Assembly: GCF_001507435.1 (NCBI RefSeq) | Contig: NZ_LMWH01000228.1 | Location: 310,001 to 374,000 of the forward strand | Source: Streptomyces sp. NRRL F-5122 | GTDB lineage: Bacteria > Actinomycetota > Actinomycetes > Streptomycetales > Streptomycetaceae | DNA: 64,000 bases | Direction: 5' to 3' | In this document: one piece after another, positions 17,078 through 27,778 of the stretch | Layout of the letters: each line of letters begins with the position of its first letter | Numbering within the stretch: the stretch's first letter is position 1 | Made by a program: the position numbers and the translations under genes | Notes under the pieces: model-generated | Databases searched by the model: none | What the model saw: the letters and a program-made list of their open reading frames with translations, nothing else | What the model was told of the DNA's origin: nothing

Positions 17078-18238
17078 ATGTCCGAGCGTCGTGCCCGTCC
17101 GGCCCCGAGGAACGGCAGGAAGTCCGTCTGGCGCCGCGCCCTGACCCAGGCGGCGAGCCCGCCCGCGGGTTCCGCGGCACCCGCCCCCGGGCCGGCGCCC
17201 GAGGAACCGGCGGACACGGGCAGCATCGTGCAGGCGGCCCTGTACCGAGATGGCGTCCGCATCTCCTCACCCGCCACCCTTGCCGACACCTTCCGCGAAC
17301 TGCTGGACGAGCGCGACGGCATGGCGTGGATCGGTCTGGCCCGCCCCACCGAGGCAGAACTGCTGTCCCTGGCCGACGAGTTCGACCTGCACCCGCTCGC
17401 GGTGGAGGACGCGATGGAGGCGCACCAGCGGCCGAAGCTGGAGCGGTACGGCGAAACGCTCTTCGTCGTACTGCGCGCCGCCCGTTATCTGGACGCCCCG
17501 GAGGAGGTCGACTTCGGCGAGCTCCATGTGTTCGTCGGCCCGGACTTCGTCGTCACGGTCAGGCACGGCGCGGCGCCGGACCTGTCGGCGGTCCGCAAGC
17601 GTATGGAGGAGTCACCGGAACTCCTCGGGCTGGGCCCGGAGGCGGTGCTCTACGCGATCCTCGACGCGGTGGTCGATGGTTACGCCCCCGTGGTGGAGGG
17701 CGTGCAGATCGACATCGACGAGATCGAGACCGAGGTCTTCCGCGGTGACCCGGAGGTCTCCCGCCGCATCTACGAACTCTCCCGGGAAATGGTGGAGTTC
17801 CAACGCGCCACGCGCCCTCTGGTGGGCATGCTGCACGCCCTGATGGCCGGCTTCGCGAAGTACGGCACGGACGAGGAACTCCAGCGCTATCTGCGGGACG
17901 TGGCCGACCATGTCACCCACACCAGCGAGCGCGTCGACGGATTCCGCCAGGCGCTGGCGGACATCCTGACGGTCAACGCCACGCTCGTCACCCAGCAGCA
18001 GAACGCGGAGATGCGGGCACTGGCGGAGGCGGGCTTCGAGCAGAACGAGGAGATCAAGAAGATCTCCAGCTGGGCCGCGATTCTCTTCGCTCCCACACTC
18101 GTCGGCACGATCTACGGCATGAACTTCTCCCACATGCCTGAACTGCATTGGGGGTTCGGATACCCCTTCGCGATCGGCTTGATGGGCGTTGTATGCGCCA
18201 GTTTGTACGTGATCTTCAAACGACGGGACTGGCTCTAG
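17078..18238 (+). CDS. corA: CorA-family divalent cation transporter
   Basis: It forms a membrane Mg2+ (possibly Co2+/Ni2+) channel. The start is ATG 17078 behind CGGGAGG, giving 386 residues. A proline/alanine-rich N-terminal tail of about 50 residues precedes the cytoplasmic domain (DGMAWIGLARPTEAELLSLA, FDLHPLAVEDAMEAHQRPKL). A long stalk helix leads to two C-terminal membrane helices. The pore signature GMNF is present in GTIYGMNFSHMPEL between them, and the protein ends with the usual basic tail (FKRRDWL). I see no M-box riboswitch in the 195-base leader. Confidence 0.93.
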   Translation: MSERRARPAPRNGRKSVWRRALTQAASPPAGSAAPAPGPAPEEPADTGSIVQAALYRDGVRISSPATLADTFRELLDERDGMAWIGLARPTEAELLSLADEFDLHPLAVEDAMEAHQRPKLERYGETLFVVLRAARYLDAPEEVDFGELHVFVGPDFVVTVRHGAAPDLSAVRKRMEESPELLGLGPEAVLYAILDAVVDGYAPVVEGVQIDIDEIETEVFRGDPEVSRRIYELSREMVEFQRATRPLVGMLHALMAGFAKYGTDEELQRYLRDVADHVTHTSERVDGFRQALADILTVNATLVTQQQNAEMRALAEAGFEQNEEIKKISSWAAILFAPTLVGTIYGMNFSHMPELHWGFGYPFAIGLMGVVCASLYVIFKRRDWL

Positions 18239-18472
18239 ACACCAGCGGGCGCGCGCTCGGGCGCCCAAAGGATTCGCATGGTGGCATGTTCTTGTCAAAC
18301 CTGTCACGCTCTTGGCGGCCGCCGGCCTGCCCGCAGGGCGGACACGGCGGACGTCTCTTCCCAGCGATCACGCAACCCGGTACGCGCAGACCCGCGGCCG
18401 ACCTCCGGCGCACCACACCGGCCGTCGGCCACCGAGCAGGCCGGAACCCCGGCCGCCGCAAAGGAGTTTCGT

Positions 18473-20317
18473 GTGAGACCAACCCCCCACAAGGCCCTCG
18501 CCGCAGGCGCGCTCGCCGCCGCGACGATGGCCGCACTGTCGCTCCCCGTCACCTCGGCGTCCGCGGCGCCCGCCGCCTGCTCCCCGGCCCAGGTGGTCGC
18601 CGACAGCGGCTTCGAGAGCGGCACATCGCCCTGGACCCAGTCCCCGACCACCGTGATCACCAGCCGTGCCGGTCAGACCGCTCACGGCGGAACCAGCTTC
18701 GCCTGGCTGGACGGTACCGGCCGGACCCGGACCGACAGCCTCTCGCAGTCCGTCTCGATCCCGGCCGGATGCGGCAGCGCCCGCCTCACGTTCTGGCTGC
18801 ACATCGACACCGCCGAGACGACGTCCTCCGTCGCCTACGACAAGCTGACGGCGAAGATCGGCAGCACGACGCTGGCGACGTACTCGAATCTCGACAGGAA
18901 CACCGGGTACGTCCAGAAGTCGTTCGACGTCTCGGCGTTCGCGGGCCAGACCGTGTCCCTCGCCTTCTCCGGCTCCGAGGACTCCAGCCTCCAGACGAGC
19001 TTCGTCCTCGACGACGTCGCCCTCGACACCTCGGACGGCGGTACGACCCCGCCGGCGGACTCCACGCGCACCCCCGCCGCCCCCTCGTACACCGTCAGTC
19101 TGAGCAGCGACTCGAGCGGCACCGTCTGGACCGGCCACGAGAGCGCGACCTTCACCAACGCCTCCTCCACCGCGCTCACCGAGGTGTATCTGAGGCTGTG
19201 GGACAACTACCACGGCACCTGCTCCGCCCCGCCGATCACCGTCCGCAACCTCACCGGCGGCACCGCGGGCCCCCTGTCGGTCGGCTGCACCGCCCTGCGG
19301 GTCGACCTGCCCGCGCCGCTGCCCCAGGGGCGGACCGCCACGATCGGCTTCGACCTGGGCATCACCGTCCCCAGCGGCGCCGACCGGTTCGGCCACGACG
19401 GGGCGTTCAGCTTCGTCGGCAACGCCCTGCCCGTCCTCGCGGTCCGGGACGGCACGGGGTGGCACCTGGACCCGTACACGAACAACGGCGAGTCCTTCTA
19501 CTCCCTGGCCGCGGATTTCAAGGTGACCCTGGACCACCCGGGCAGCCTGCTGGTGCCCGCCACCGGCACATCGACCGACACCCCGGGCACGGGCGGCCGC
19601 ACGATCACCACCGCCACCGCCTCCAAGGTCCGTGACTTCGCCTGGGCCGCCGGCCCCTTCACCAAGGTCTCCGGCTCCTCCAGCGCCGGCGTCCCGGTCA
19701 ACATCTACTCCGTCTCCGGGATCAGCTCCTCCAGCGCGCAGTCGATGCTCACCACCGCGAAGTCCGCCGTGGACGCGCACGCCGCACGCTTCGGCGCCTA
19801 CCCGTACGGCGAGTTGGACGCGGTGATCGACAACAACTTCTGGTTCGGGGGCATGGAGTACCCGGGCTTCGTCCTCGATCTGGTCAGCACCACGGCGCTC
19901 ACCCATGAGATCGGCCACCAGTGGTGGTACGGGATCGTCGGCGACGACGAGTACAACAGCCCCTGGCTCGACGAGGCGTTCACCGACTACGCCACCGACC
20001 TGGCGCTGAACAAGACGGGCGCCAACTGCTGGAACAGCGTCTCCTGGGCCTCGTCGGCGGAGAAGATCACCAACTCGATGGCCTACTGGGACGCCCACTC
20101 CTCCCGGTACTCCACCGTCGTCTACGGCTACGGCAAGTGCGCGCTGCACGATCTGCGGCGCGTCCTCGGCGACACCGCCATGGCCAAGCTGCTGAAGGAC
20201 TACGCCACCGCTCACTGGTACGGCGTCTCGACCACGGCCGAGTTCAAGGCGGCCGCCCAGGCGGCCACGACCACGGACCTGACCTCGTTCTGGACCACGC
20301 ACCGCATCGAGGGCTGA
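18473..20317 (+). CDS. Secreted M1-family (gluzincin) metallopeptidase
   Basis: GTG 18473 follows AAGGAG at 18461-18466 and gives 614 residues. The signal peptide ([20 protein letters not shown], cleaved after TSASA) is followed by a beta-rich module of about 150 residues ([10 protein letters not shown]... [14 protein letters not shown]), resembling a carbohydrate-binding or MAM-like jelly roll. A linker and an M1-type aminopeptidase come next. The zinc site is complete: HEIGH followed exactly 18 residues later by Glu in WLDEAFTDY. The usual exopeptidase motif GAMEN reads GGMEYPG, so amino-terminal recognition may differ from classical aminopeptidase N. It probably degrades extracellular peptides. 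Two hairpins end the unit. Confidence 0.88.
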   Translation: MRPTPHKALAAGALAAATMAALSLPVTSASAAPAACSPAQVVADSGFESGTSPWTQSPTTVITSRAGQTAHGGTSFAWLDGTGRTRTDSLSQSVSIPAGCGSARLTFWLHIDTAETTSSVAYDKLTAKIGSTTLATYSNLDRNTGYVQKSFDVSAFAGQTVSLAFSGSEDSSLQTSFVLDDVALDTSDGGTTPPADSTRTPAAPSYTVSLSSDSSGTVWTGHESATFTNASSTALTEVYLRLWDNYHGTCSAPPITVRNLTGGTAGPLSVGCTALRVDLPAPLPQGRTATIGFDLGITVPSGADRFGHDGAFSFVGNALPVLAVRDGTGWHLDPYTNNGESFYSLAADFKVTLDHPGSLLVPATGTSTDTPGTGGRTITTATASKVRDFAWAAGPFTKVSGSSSAGVPVNIYSVSGISSSSAQSMLTTAKSAVDAHAARFGAYPYGELDAVIDNNFWFGGMEYPGFVLDLVSTTALTHEIGHQWWYGIVGDDEYNSPWLDEAFTDYATDLALNKTGANCWNSVSWASSAEKITNSMAYWDAHSSRYSTVVYGYGKCALHDLRRVLGDTAMAKLLKDYATAHWYGVSTTAEFKAAAQAATTTDLTSFWTTHRIEG

Positions 20318-20322
20318 CGCAC

Positions 20323-20373
20323 CACCGGTGCGTCGCGGTGAACGCCCTGCGGCGCCACCGCGGCGCACCGGTG
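20323..20373 (+). terminator. Hairpin terminator after the M1 peptidase
   Basis: An 18-bp stem with one G-U pair (20323-20340 against 20356-20373) and a 15-base loop begins five bases past the stop codon. Confidence 0.65.
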
Positions 20374-20399
20374 ACACGGACGAAGACCGCCGGCGACCG

Positions 20400-20423
20400 C
20401 GTGAGGGGCCCCGGCCCCTCACG
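20400..20423. terminator. Second hairpin after the M1 peptidase
   Basis: Inverted arms CGTGAGGGGCC and GGCCCCTCACG meet almost without a loop. It acts as a back-up terminator between the peptidase and furA. Confidence 0.5.
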
Positions 20424-20541
20424 TGGTCGACCCCGTCCCGGTCTCGGCTCGACGCGGCCTCGGGCCAACATGTCACCATGAAAGCCTCACAAATCAACGA
20501 AGCATGACAAAAACGACCCGGCCTGCCGTCAAACTTGGGTC

Positions 20542-20557
20542 ATTCGTTTTCTTGAAT
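20542..20557. promoter_or_regulatory. Possible Fur-type operator of furA-katG
   Basis: ATTC (20542-20545) and GAAT (20554-20557) are inverted around eight bases, with further partial symmetry (GGG and CCC outside). The repeat overlaps the predicted -35 element of furA. FurA-type repressors of Streptomyces are known to autoregulate from this position. The exact bases are my inference. Confidence 0.4.
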
Positions 20558-20581
20558 CCCTCGTGTTTGGAGCGGTAGGTT
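20552..20581 (+). promoter_or_regulatory. Predicted furA promoter giving a leaderless mRNA
   Basis: TTGAAT (20552-20557) and TAGGTT (20576-20581) are 18 bases apart. This puts the transcription start at the furA GTG itself (20589). I recall that the S. coelicolor furA-catC transcript likewise starts at the furA initiation codon. Confidence 0.5.
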
Positions 20582-20588
20582 CAGCGCC

Positions 20589-21026
20589 GTGACCGCATCC
20601 CAGATCCCGAACACCGCCGAGGAGCTCCGCGGTGCCGGCCTGCGGGTGACGGCCGCCCGCGTCGCACTGCTCGAGACCGTCCGGGAGGGTGACCACCTCG
20701 GCGTCGAGGCGATCGCCTCCGCAGTCCGCGATCGCGTGGGCCACATCTCCCTCCAAGCCGTGTACGAGGCCCTCCACGCACTCACCGGGGTGGGACTCAT
20801 ACGCCGCATCGAACCGGCCGGCAGTCCGGCCCGGTTCGAGGGACGCGTGGGGGACAACCACCATCACATCGTGTGCCGCTCGTGCGGTGCCGTCGCCGAC
20901 GTCGCCTGTGCGGTCGGTGAGGCCCCCTGCCTGACCGCGTCCGACGACCACGGCTTCTCGGTCGACGAGGCCGAGGTCATCTACTGGGGCCTGTGCCCCG
21001 ACTGTTCCATCGCCCGCAGTTCGTGA
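20589..21026 (+). CDS. furA: Fur-family peroxide-sensing repressor (FurA/FurS type)
   Basis: The 145-residue repressor controls the adjacent catalase-peroxidase in response to peroxide. The winged helix spans about residues 10-85 (RVTAARVALLETVREGDHLG, ISLQAVYEALHALTGVGLIR). The metal/dimer domain has the HHHIVCRSCG motif and a second cysteine pair in YWGLCPDCS, together forming the structural zinc site. GTG 20589 has no ribosome site, and the promoter position implies a leaderless transcript. katG starts 33 bases after the stop, so the two form an operon. The arrangement is the standard actinomycete furA-katG pair. Confidence 0.93.
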   Translation: MTASQIPNTAEELRGAGLRVTAARVALLETVREGDHLGVEAIASAVRDRVGHISLQAVYEALHALTGVGLIRRIEPAGSPARFEGRVGDNHHHIVCRSCGAVADVACAVGEAPCLTASDDHGFSVDEAEVIYWGLCPDCSIARSS

Positions 21027-21035
21027 GCACCGTGA

Positions 21036-23282
<2,247 letters not shown>

Positions 23283-23295
23283 TCTGATCCGACGC

Positions 23296-23327
23296 CCCGT
23301 CCGGCCGGTCTGCACCGGCCGGACGGG
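23296..23327 (+). terminator. katG terminator 1
   Basis: A perfect 14-bp stem (23296-23309 against 23314-23327) with a four-base loop (CTGC), located 13 bases past the stop codon. Confidence 0.8.
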
Positions 23328-23341
23328 ACCCGGCTCGCCCC

Positions 23342-23373
23342 ACGGTCCCGGCAGATTTTCCTGCCGGGACCGT
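23342..23373 (+). terminator. katG terminator 2
   Basis: A second perfect 13-bp stem (23342-23354 against 23361-23373) with an ATTTTC loop, 14 bases downstream of the first. Tandem terminators insulate katG from the following operator-controlled promoter. Confidence 0.75.
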
Positions 23374-23452
23374 CGCCGTGTCGGGGAGCGTGGCCCTCGG
23401 CCGGCCCTTCCCCCACCGGGCGGTCGTCCCGATCCGGCGCAGGTCCGGGTAA

Positions 23453-23484
23453 CTATACATGCCGTGTATACACTGCATGTATAG
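23453..23484. promoter_or_regulatory. 32-bp palindrome: two overlapping operators over the deacetylase promoter
   Basis: The whole 32 bases are self-complementary except for one pair (C23463/T23474). Arms CTATACATGC and GCATGTATAG enclose GTGTATACAC. Viewed another way, two 17-bp sites of the form TATAC-N7-GTATA share the central GTATAC. The likely -10 box TATAGT (23480-23485) is embedded in the right arm, so a bound repressor would occlude RNA polymerase. The form suits a TetR- or GntR-family protein, and none is adjacent. Confidence 0.7.
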
Positions 23485-23491
23485 TCGTCGA

Positions 23492-24268
23492 ATGCTCTCA
23501 ACAGGGAAGATGAACAGACGTGCGCGCCGGTTGTCCGCTGTGGCCGCCCTCTTCGTGATGGTTGTCACGATTTCGGGATGCACCGCGCTGCACACCACGG
23601 CGCCATCGGCCGTCCGCGCACACGTCGCGGTGGGCGCACCCGCCCGGTTCGGCGCGGTGGACTGCCGCGAGGCCAAGTGCATCGCACTGACCTTCGACGC
23701 GGGGCCGAGCGAGCACTCGGCGCGGTTGCTCGACATCCTCAGGGAGAAGAAGGTCCCGGCGACCTTCTTCCTGCTCGGCAAGGGTCACATCGAGAAGTAC
23801 CCGGACCTCGTCCGGCGGATGGCCGCGGAGGGCCATGAGGTCGCCAGCCACACCTGGGACCACAAGATACTGACCGAGATCTCGCCGCAGCTGATACGCG
23901 AGGAACTTCAGAAACCGAACGACGCGATAGAGAAGCTCACCGGCCACCGGCCCACGCTGATGCGCCCGCCCCAGGGCCGTACGAACGACACCGTGAACCG
24001 CATCAGCCGTGAGCAGGGACTCGCCGAGGTGCTGTGGAGCGTGACCGCCAAGGACTACCTGACCGACGACTCGGACCTGATCCGCAAGCGGGTCCTGGAG
24101 CAGGCGGGCCGGGACGGGATCATCCTCCTCCACGACATCTACCCGGGCACCGTGCCCGCGGTTCCCGGGATCATCGACGCGCTCAAGGAACGCGGGTACG
24201 TCTTCGTGACGGTGCCCCAGCTGCTCGCCCCCGGGAAGGCAGAGCCGGGCACCGTCTACCGTCCCTGA
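23492..24268 (+). CDS. Polysaccharide-deacetylase (NodB) lipoprotein
   Basis: The product is a cell-surface CE4-type deacetylase-like protein of 258 residues, anchored as a lipoprotein. The basic N terminus and hydrophobic core end in the lipobox TISGC. NodB motifs are ALTFDAGPS (motif 1), SHTWDH (motif 2), RPPQG (motif 3) and ILLHD (motif 5). Motif 1 normally reads TFDDGP. Here the second Asp, a metal ligand, is Ala, so activity is uncertain. ATG 23492 is preferred because a -10 at 23480-23485 would start the mRNA there (leaderless). ATG 23510 has AGGGAAG abutting it with no spacing. A 32-bp operator covers the promoter. Confidence 0.85.
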   Translation: MLSTGKMNRRARRLSAVAALFVMVVTISGCTALHTTAPSAVRAHVAVGAPARFGAVDCREAKCIALTFDAGPSEHSARLLDILREKKVPATFFLLGKGHIEKYPDLVRRMAAEGHEVASHTWDHKILTEISPQLIREELQKPNDAIEKLTGHRPTLMRPPQGRTNDTVNRISREQGLAEVLWSVTAKDYLTDDSDLIRKRVLEQAGRDGIILLHDIYPGTVPAVPGIIDALKERGYVFVTVPQLLAPGKAEPGTVYRP

Positions 24269-24293
24269 ACCCCCGATGTGCGCGCCGGGGGCC

Positions 24294-25301
24294 TCAGAAC
24301 ACGACCGACCAGCCCTCCTGCGCCGCCTGCTCCGCGGTGTAGGAGACGCCGTGCACCTTCAGGCCGTCGGCGTCCAGCAGGGTGATCTCGCCACCGTGAT
24401 TGCCGAGTTGTGCGCCGTCCGTCACGGGCAGCGCCAGACAGGCGCCGGCGGCCAGGGTGCCCGGAGGAATCGTGCAGGCGTGGCCGAGACGGTCCACGAG
24501 GCGCCAGCCCACCAGGTCGACCGGGTCCGGCGAGACGTTGATGAGGGTCACGGTCTCCGCCTCGGGACTCCGGCCCCGCGGGTTGACCAGGGCGGCCACG
24601 ATCCGCACGGCGCCGCCGCCCGGTGCGGGGAGTGTGCCGCCCGGGACCAGGGCATGCCCCGTAACGTCGTCGGTGTGCCATGTCTGGCTCTGGAAGGCGA
24701 GAAAGACCGCGACCCACCGGGACTGCCCGGGGAAGTGGATCAGGAGGCCGCCGTCCTGCCAGACGCCGTCGTCCTTGGCGAACCGCGCACTGTTGCCCTG
24801 GTTCATATGGATGTCGTGGACGCCGTTCCCGGGCAGGAAGCCGAAGACCTTGTCGCGGACGTTCGTCTCGGGGCCCCAGCGCTCGCCGAAGACGTACAGC
24901 CGGGCGGAGGCGTCGTCCACCGCGCGGCGCACATAGTGGTCGAGGAGGTCCGCGAGGTCGTTGTCCGGGCCGGACACCTCCGGCGGGAGCAGACGCATAC
25001 GCGCCGGGTCGAGGAGGTTGCCGCGGACGAAGTCGAGGTTGGGCCCGCCGGGGCCGGACGGCAGGGTGTTCCAGCCGCCGGTCAGCCCCTCCAGCCGGGC
25101 GGTGACCGGATGGCGGAAGTCCTCGCTGACGAGGTAGAGCAGATCCGAGGGCTTCTCCTGGGACTGCACGTTGACGGACGCGCGGTAGTGGGTGCCCTGG
25201 TCGTCGGCCAGATGGATCTGGTAGTGCGGCGTGTCGGCCGCACCCTCGCGGCGGGTGTCTACGGCGCGCCCGATCAGTACGCCATAGGTCTTCAGCGGCA
25301 T
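24294..25301 (-). CDS. DUF2278 protein with C-terminal lamin-tail-like domain
   Basis: The 335 residues start MPLKTYGVLIGRAVDTRREG, the DUF2278 opening. They continue with HYQIHLADDQGTHYRASVNV, YVFGERWGPETNVRD and the strongly conserved segment DIHMNQGNSARFAKDDGVWQ. The C-terminal part (about residues 215-335) has ALVNPRGRSPEAETVTLINV, DLVGWRLVDR and LPVTDGAQLGNHGGEITLLD, which match lamin-tail (LTD) immunoglobulin-fold domains. No signal peptide is present. Biochemical role is unknown; a nuclease- or surface-associated role has been guessed for relatives, but nothing here proves it. ATG 25301 follows GGGGAG. Confidence 0.75.
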   Translation of the reverse strand: MPLKTYGVLIGRAVDTRREGAADTPHYQIHLADDQGTHYRASVNVQSQEKPSDLLYLVSEDFRHPVTARLEGLTGGWNTLPSGPGGPNLDFVRGNLLDPARMRLLPPEVSGPDNDLADLLDHYVRRAVDDASARLYVFGERWGPETNVRDKVFGFLPGNGVHDIHMNQGNSARFAKDDGVWQDGGLLIHFPGQSRWVAVFLAFQSQTWHTDDVTGHALVPGGTLPAPGGGAVRIVAALVNPRGRSPEAETVTLINVSPDPVDLVGWRLVDRLGHACTIPPGTLAAGACLALPVTDGAQLGNHGGEITLLDADGLKVHGVSYTAEQAAQEGWSVVF

Positions 25302-25459
25302 GGTGATCAACTCCCCATGAAGGCAGGCGCGTTATCCACCCGATGCGGCGCATGCTAGCGACAGCACGCCCCCTGTCACCCCTCCTGCCCTGAATTCACG
25401 CTCTGTCCATGTGTGCGTGCCTGACGGAGGAATCGCCGGGCCCCGCCTACGATCCACCG

Positions 25460-25927
25460 GTGGTCCTCATCCTCGTCGAACGCGTCACCCGGCTCACCGT
25501 CGAACAGGCCTGGCGCCGTCTCACGGACTGGCCGCGCCACGGCGCCGTGGTGCCGCTGACCCGGGTCTCGGTGCTCACCCCGCAGCCCACGGCCGAGGGC
25601 ACGGTCTTCGTGGCCCGCACCGGTCTCGGTCCCCTCACCTTCGACGATCCGATGCGGGTGGCCCGGTGGCGCCCGCCGACGCTGTGCCGCCTGGTCAAGC
25701 AGGGAAGGCTCGTCACCGGCTGGGCGGAGATCGAGGTGCACCCCTTGGGCACGGAGGGCTCGCGCGTGGTGTGGCGGGAGGATCTGGCCGTCCGACTGTT
25801 GCCCGCGCTCTTCGACGGGCTGCTCGGGTGGGCGGGACGAAGGATGTTCGGACGTGCGGTGGACGGGTTGCTCGCCCGGGATCCGGGCCCCGGTGTCGGT
25901 GGCGACGTCTACAGTCCACCAGCATGA
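25460..25927 (+). CDS. SRPBCC-family (START-like) protein
   Basis: From GTG 25460 the product has 155 residues. It begins with ILVERVTRLTVEQAWRRLTD and continues through PLTRVSVLTPQ, ARTGLGPLTFDDPMRVARW, GWAEIEVHPLG and LLPALFDGLLGWAGRRMF, the strand-helix order of the SRPBCC ligand-binding fold. An in-frame ATG at 25409 has no ribosome site. A TACGAT -10 box at 25448-25453 would place the transcript start on GTG 25460, so a leaderless start is preferred. The last codons overlap the following methyltransferase (ATGA), so both are co-translated. The ligand is unknown. Confidence 0.7.
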   Translation: MVLILVERVTRLTVEQAWRRLTDWPRHGAVVPLTRVSVLTPQPTAEGTVFVARTGLGPLTFDDPMRVARWRPPTLCRLVKQGRLVTGWAEIEVHPLGTEGSRVVWREDLAVRLLPALFDGLLGWAGRRMFGRAVDGLLARDPGPGVGGDVYSPPA

Positions 25928-26574
25928 CGGAGACCGAGCACCATCTGACGACCCGGGCCTCGTACGACAGGGTGGCCGAGGACTACGACAGGTTGCTCCG
26001 GGACGAACTGGCGAACATGCCCTTCGACCGTGCCATGTTGGGGGTGTTCGCGGAGCGGGTGCTGGACGGCGGAGGCGGACTCGTCGGAGACCTCGGATGC
26101 GGTACCGGGCGGATCACGACCTATCTGGAGAAGCTGGGGCTGGACGCCTTCGGGATCGATCTGTCACCGCGGATGGTGGCCGTCGCCCGGCAGGCCTACC
26201 CCGCCCTCAGCTTCGAGGTGGGGTCGATGACCGGCCTCGACCTGAGGGACGGCGAGCTGTCCGGGGCTCTCGCCTGGTACTCCACCGTGCACACCCCGCC
26301 CGGGGAACTGCCCGTGGTCTTCGCAGAGTTCCACCGGGTGCTCGCTCCCGGCGGACATCTCCTCATGGCCTTCAAGGTCGGCGACGAGTGTGTGCACCTC
26401 GACCACGCCTACGGGCACGAGCTCGCGCTGGACGTCTACCGCCATCCGCCGGAGCGGATCTCCGAACTGCTGGTCCGCGCAGGCTTCGAGGAGGTCGCCC
26501 GACTCGTGCGGGCGGCCGACGGCCTTGGGGAGAGGACCCCGCAGGCCTACCTCCTCGCCCGCAGACCGGTCTGA
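25924..26574 (+). CDS. Class I SAM-dependent methyltransferase
   Basis: The 216 residues contain the SAM-binding motif I VGDLGCGTGRITTYL near residue 60. Acidic motif II follows (DAFGIDLSPRMVAVARQ), then motif III-like EVGSMTGLDLRDGELSGALA and the post-SAM VLAPGGHLLMAF. This is a Methyltransf_25/11 fold with an N-terminal helix (TTRASYDRVAEDYDRLLRDE) typical of small-molecule methyltransferases. ATG 25924 overlaps the SRPBCC stop codon by four bases. The partnership suggests the SRPBCC protein binds or presents its substrate, but this is inference. It is convergent with xdhC, seven bases away. Confidence 0.85.
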   Translation: MTETEHHLTTRASYDRVAEDYDRLLRDELANMPFDRAMLGVFAERVLDGGGGLVGDLGCGTGRITTYLEKLGLDAFGIDLSPRMVAVARQAYPALSFEVGSMTGLDLRDGELSGALAWYSTVHTPPGELPVVFAEFHRVLAPGGHLLMAFKVGDECVHLDHAYGHELALDVYRHPPERISELLVRAGFEEVARLVRAADGLGERTPQAYLLARRPV

Positions 26575-26581
26575 TCCCCCA

Positions 26582-27733
26582 TCAGGCAGGTGACACGATC
26601 CGCCCCGGAGAGAGGGGCGTCGTATCGCGGTGGATCGGGGTGTGGGCGCCGGTGAGGGAGACGCCGCTGCCGCCGTGCCGGGCCGCGACGATCTCCGCGG
26701 CGATGGACAGCGCGGTCTCCTCCGGTGTGCGGGCGCCGAGGTCGAGACCGATCGGTGAGCGCAGGCGGGCCAGCTCCAGGTCGGTGACACCGACGTCGCG
26801 CAGGCGCGCGGTGCGGTCCAGATGCGTACGGCGCGAGCCCATCGCGCCGACGTAGGCGACCGGGAGGCCGAGCGCCAGCCGCAGCAACGGCACGTCGAAC
26901 TTGGAATCGTGCGTCAGCACGCACAGGACGGTGCGGCCGTCGACATGCGTGCGCTCCAGATACCGGTGCGGCCACTCGACGACGATCTCGTCGGCCTCGG
27001 GGAAGCGGGTGCGGGTGGCGAAGACCGGGCGCGCGTCGCACACCGTGACGCGGTAGCCGAGGAACGCGCCGACACGGACGAGCGCGGAGGCGAAGTCGAT
27101 CGCGCCGAACACGATCATCCGCGGCGGGGGAACGGAGGACTCCACCAGGACCGTGAGCGGTGCACCGCAACGCGAGCCCTGTTCCCCGATCTCCAGGGTG
27201 CCCGTCCGGCCGACCTCAAGGAAGGCGGCCGCCTCGGCCGCCACCGTGCGGTCCAGTTCCGGATGGGCGCCGAATCCTCCCTCGTACCCACCGTCGGGGC
27301 GTACCAGCTGCGCCCCGCCGAGCATGTCGGCCGGACCGCCCACGATTTGCGCGACCGCCGCGGCCTCGCCGCGGGCGGCGGCGGCAAGCGCTGCGGCGAG
27401 CACCGGGCGGGCGGCATCGGCCGCCCGCACCGGCGTGACGAGGATGTCGATGACGCCGCCGCAGGTCAGCCCGACGGCGAAGGCGTCCTCGTCGCTGTAG
27501 CCGAAACGCTCCAGGACCACCTCGCCGTCCTCCAGCGCCTGCAGGCACAGGTCGTAGACCGCGCCCTCCACACAGCCGCCGGAAACCGAGCCGATCGCCG
27601 TGCCGTCGGCGTCCACCGCGAGGGCGGCGCCTGGCCCGCGAGGACCGCTGCCGCCGACCGCTACCACCGTGGCGACGGCGAAGTCGCGCCCCTGCTCGAC
27701 CCACCGGTGCAGATCTTCGGCGATGTCCAGCAT
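26582..27733 (-). CDS. xdhC: XdhC-family molybdenum-cofactor maturation protein
   Basis: It matures and inserts the sulfurated molybdenum cofactor into xanthine dehydrogenase. The 383 residues have the XdhC/CoxI N-terminal domain (FAVATVVAVGGSGPRGPGAA, GSVSGGCVEGAVY, LTCGGVIDILV) and the C-terminal Rossmann domain (MIVFGAIDFASALVRVGAFL, VLTHDSKFDVPLLRLALGLP, YVGAMGSRRTH). The SGGCVE cysteine and the LTCGG cysteine are the ones conserved in the family. ATG 27733 follows GGAGA. It lies 45 bases downstream of the purine permease and at the end of the xanthine dehydrogenase gene series. Confidence 0.93.
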   Translation of the reverse strand: MLDIAEDLHRWVEQGRDFAVATVVAVGGSGPRGPGAALAVDADGTAIGSVSGGCVEGAVYDLCLQALEDGEVVLERFGYSDEDAFAVGLTCGGVIDILVTPVRAADAARPVLAAALAAAARGEAAAVAQIVGGPADMLGGAQLVRPDGGYEGGFGAHPELDRTVAAEAAAFLEVGRTGTLEIGEQGSRCGAPLTVLVESSVPPPRMIVFGAIDFASALVRVGAFLGYRVTVCDARPVFATRTRFPEADEIVVEWPHRYLERTHVDGRTVLCVLTHDSKFDVPLLRLALGLPVAYVGAMGSRRTHLDRTARLRDVGVTDLELARLRSPIGLDLGARTPEETALSIAAEIVAARHGGSGVSLTGAHTPIHRDTTPLSPGRIVSPA

Positions 27734-27778
27734 CTCTCGGTCTCCTTGACGACGTGAGCGGAAGGGCGGTCGGGGCGT

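Noticed and set aside
26571..26585. CTGAT/ATCAG inverted pair between the methyltransferase and xdhC
   Set aside because: The stem is only five bases and spans both stop codons, too weak to call a terminator.
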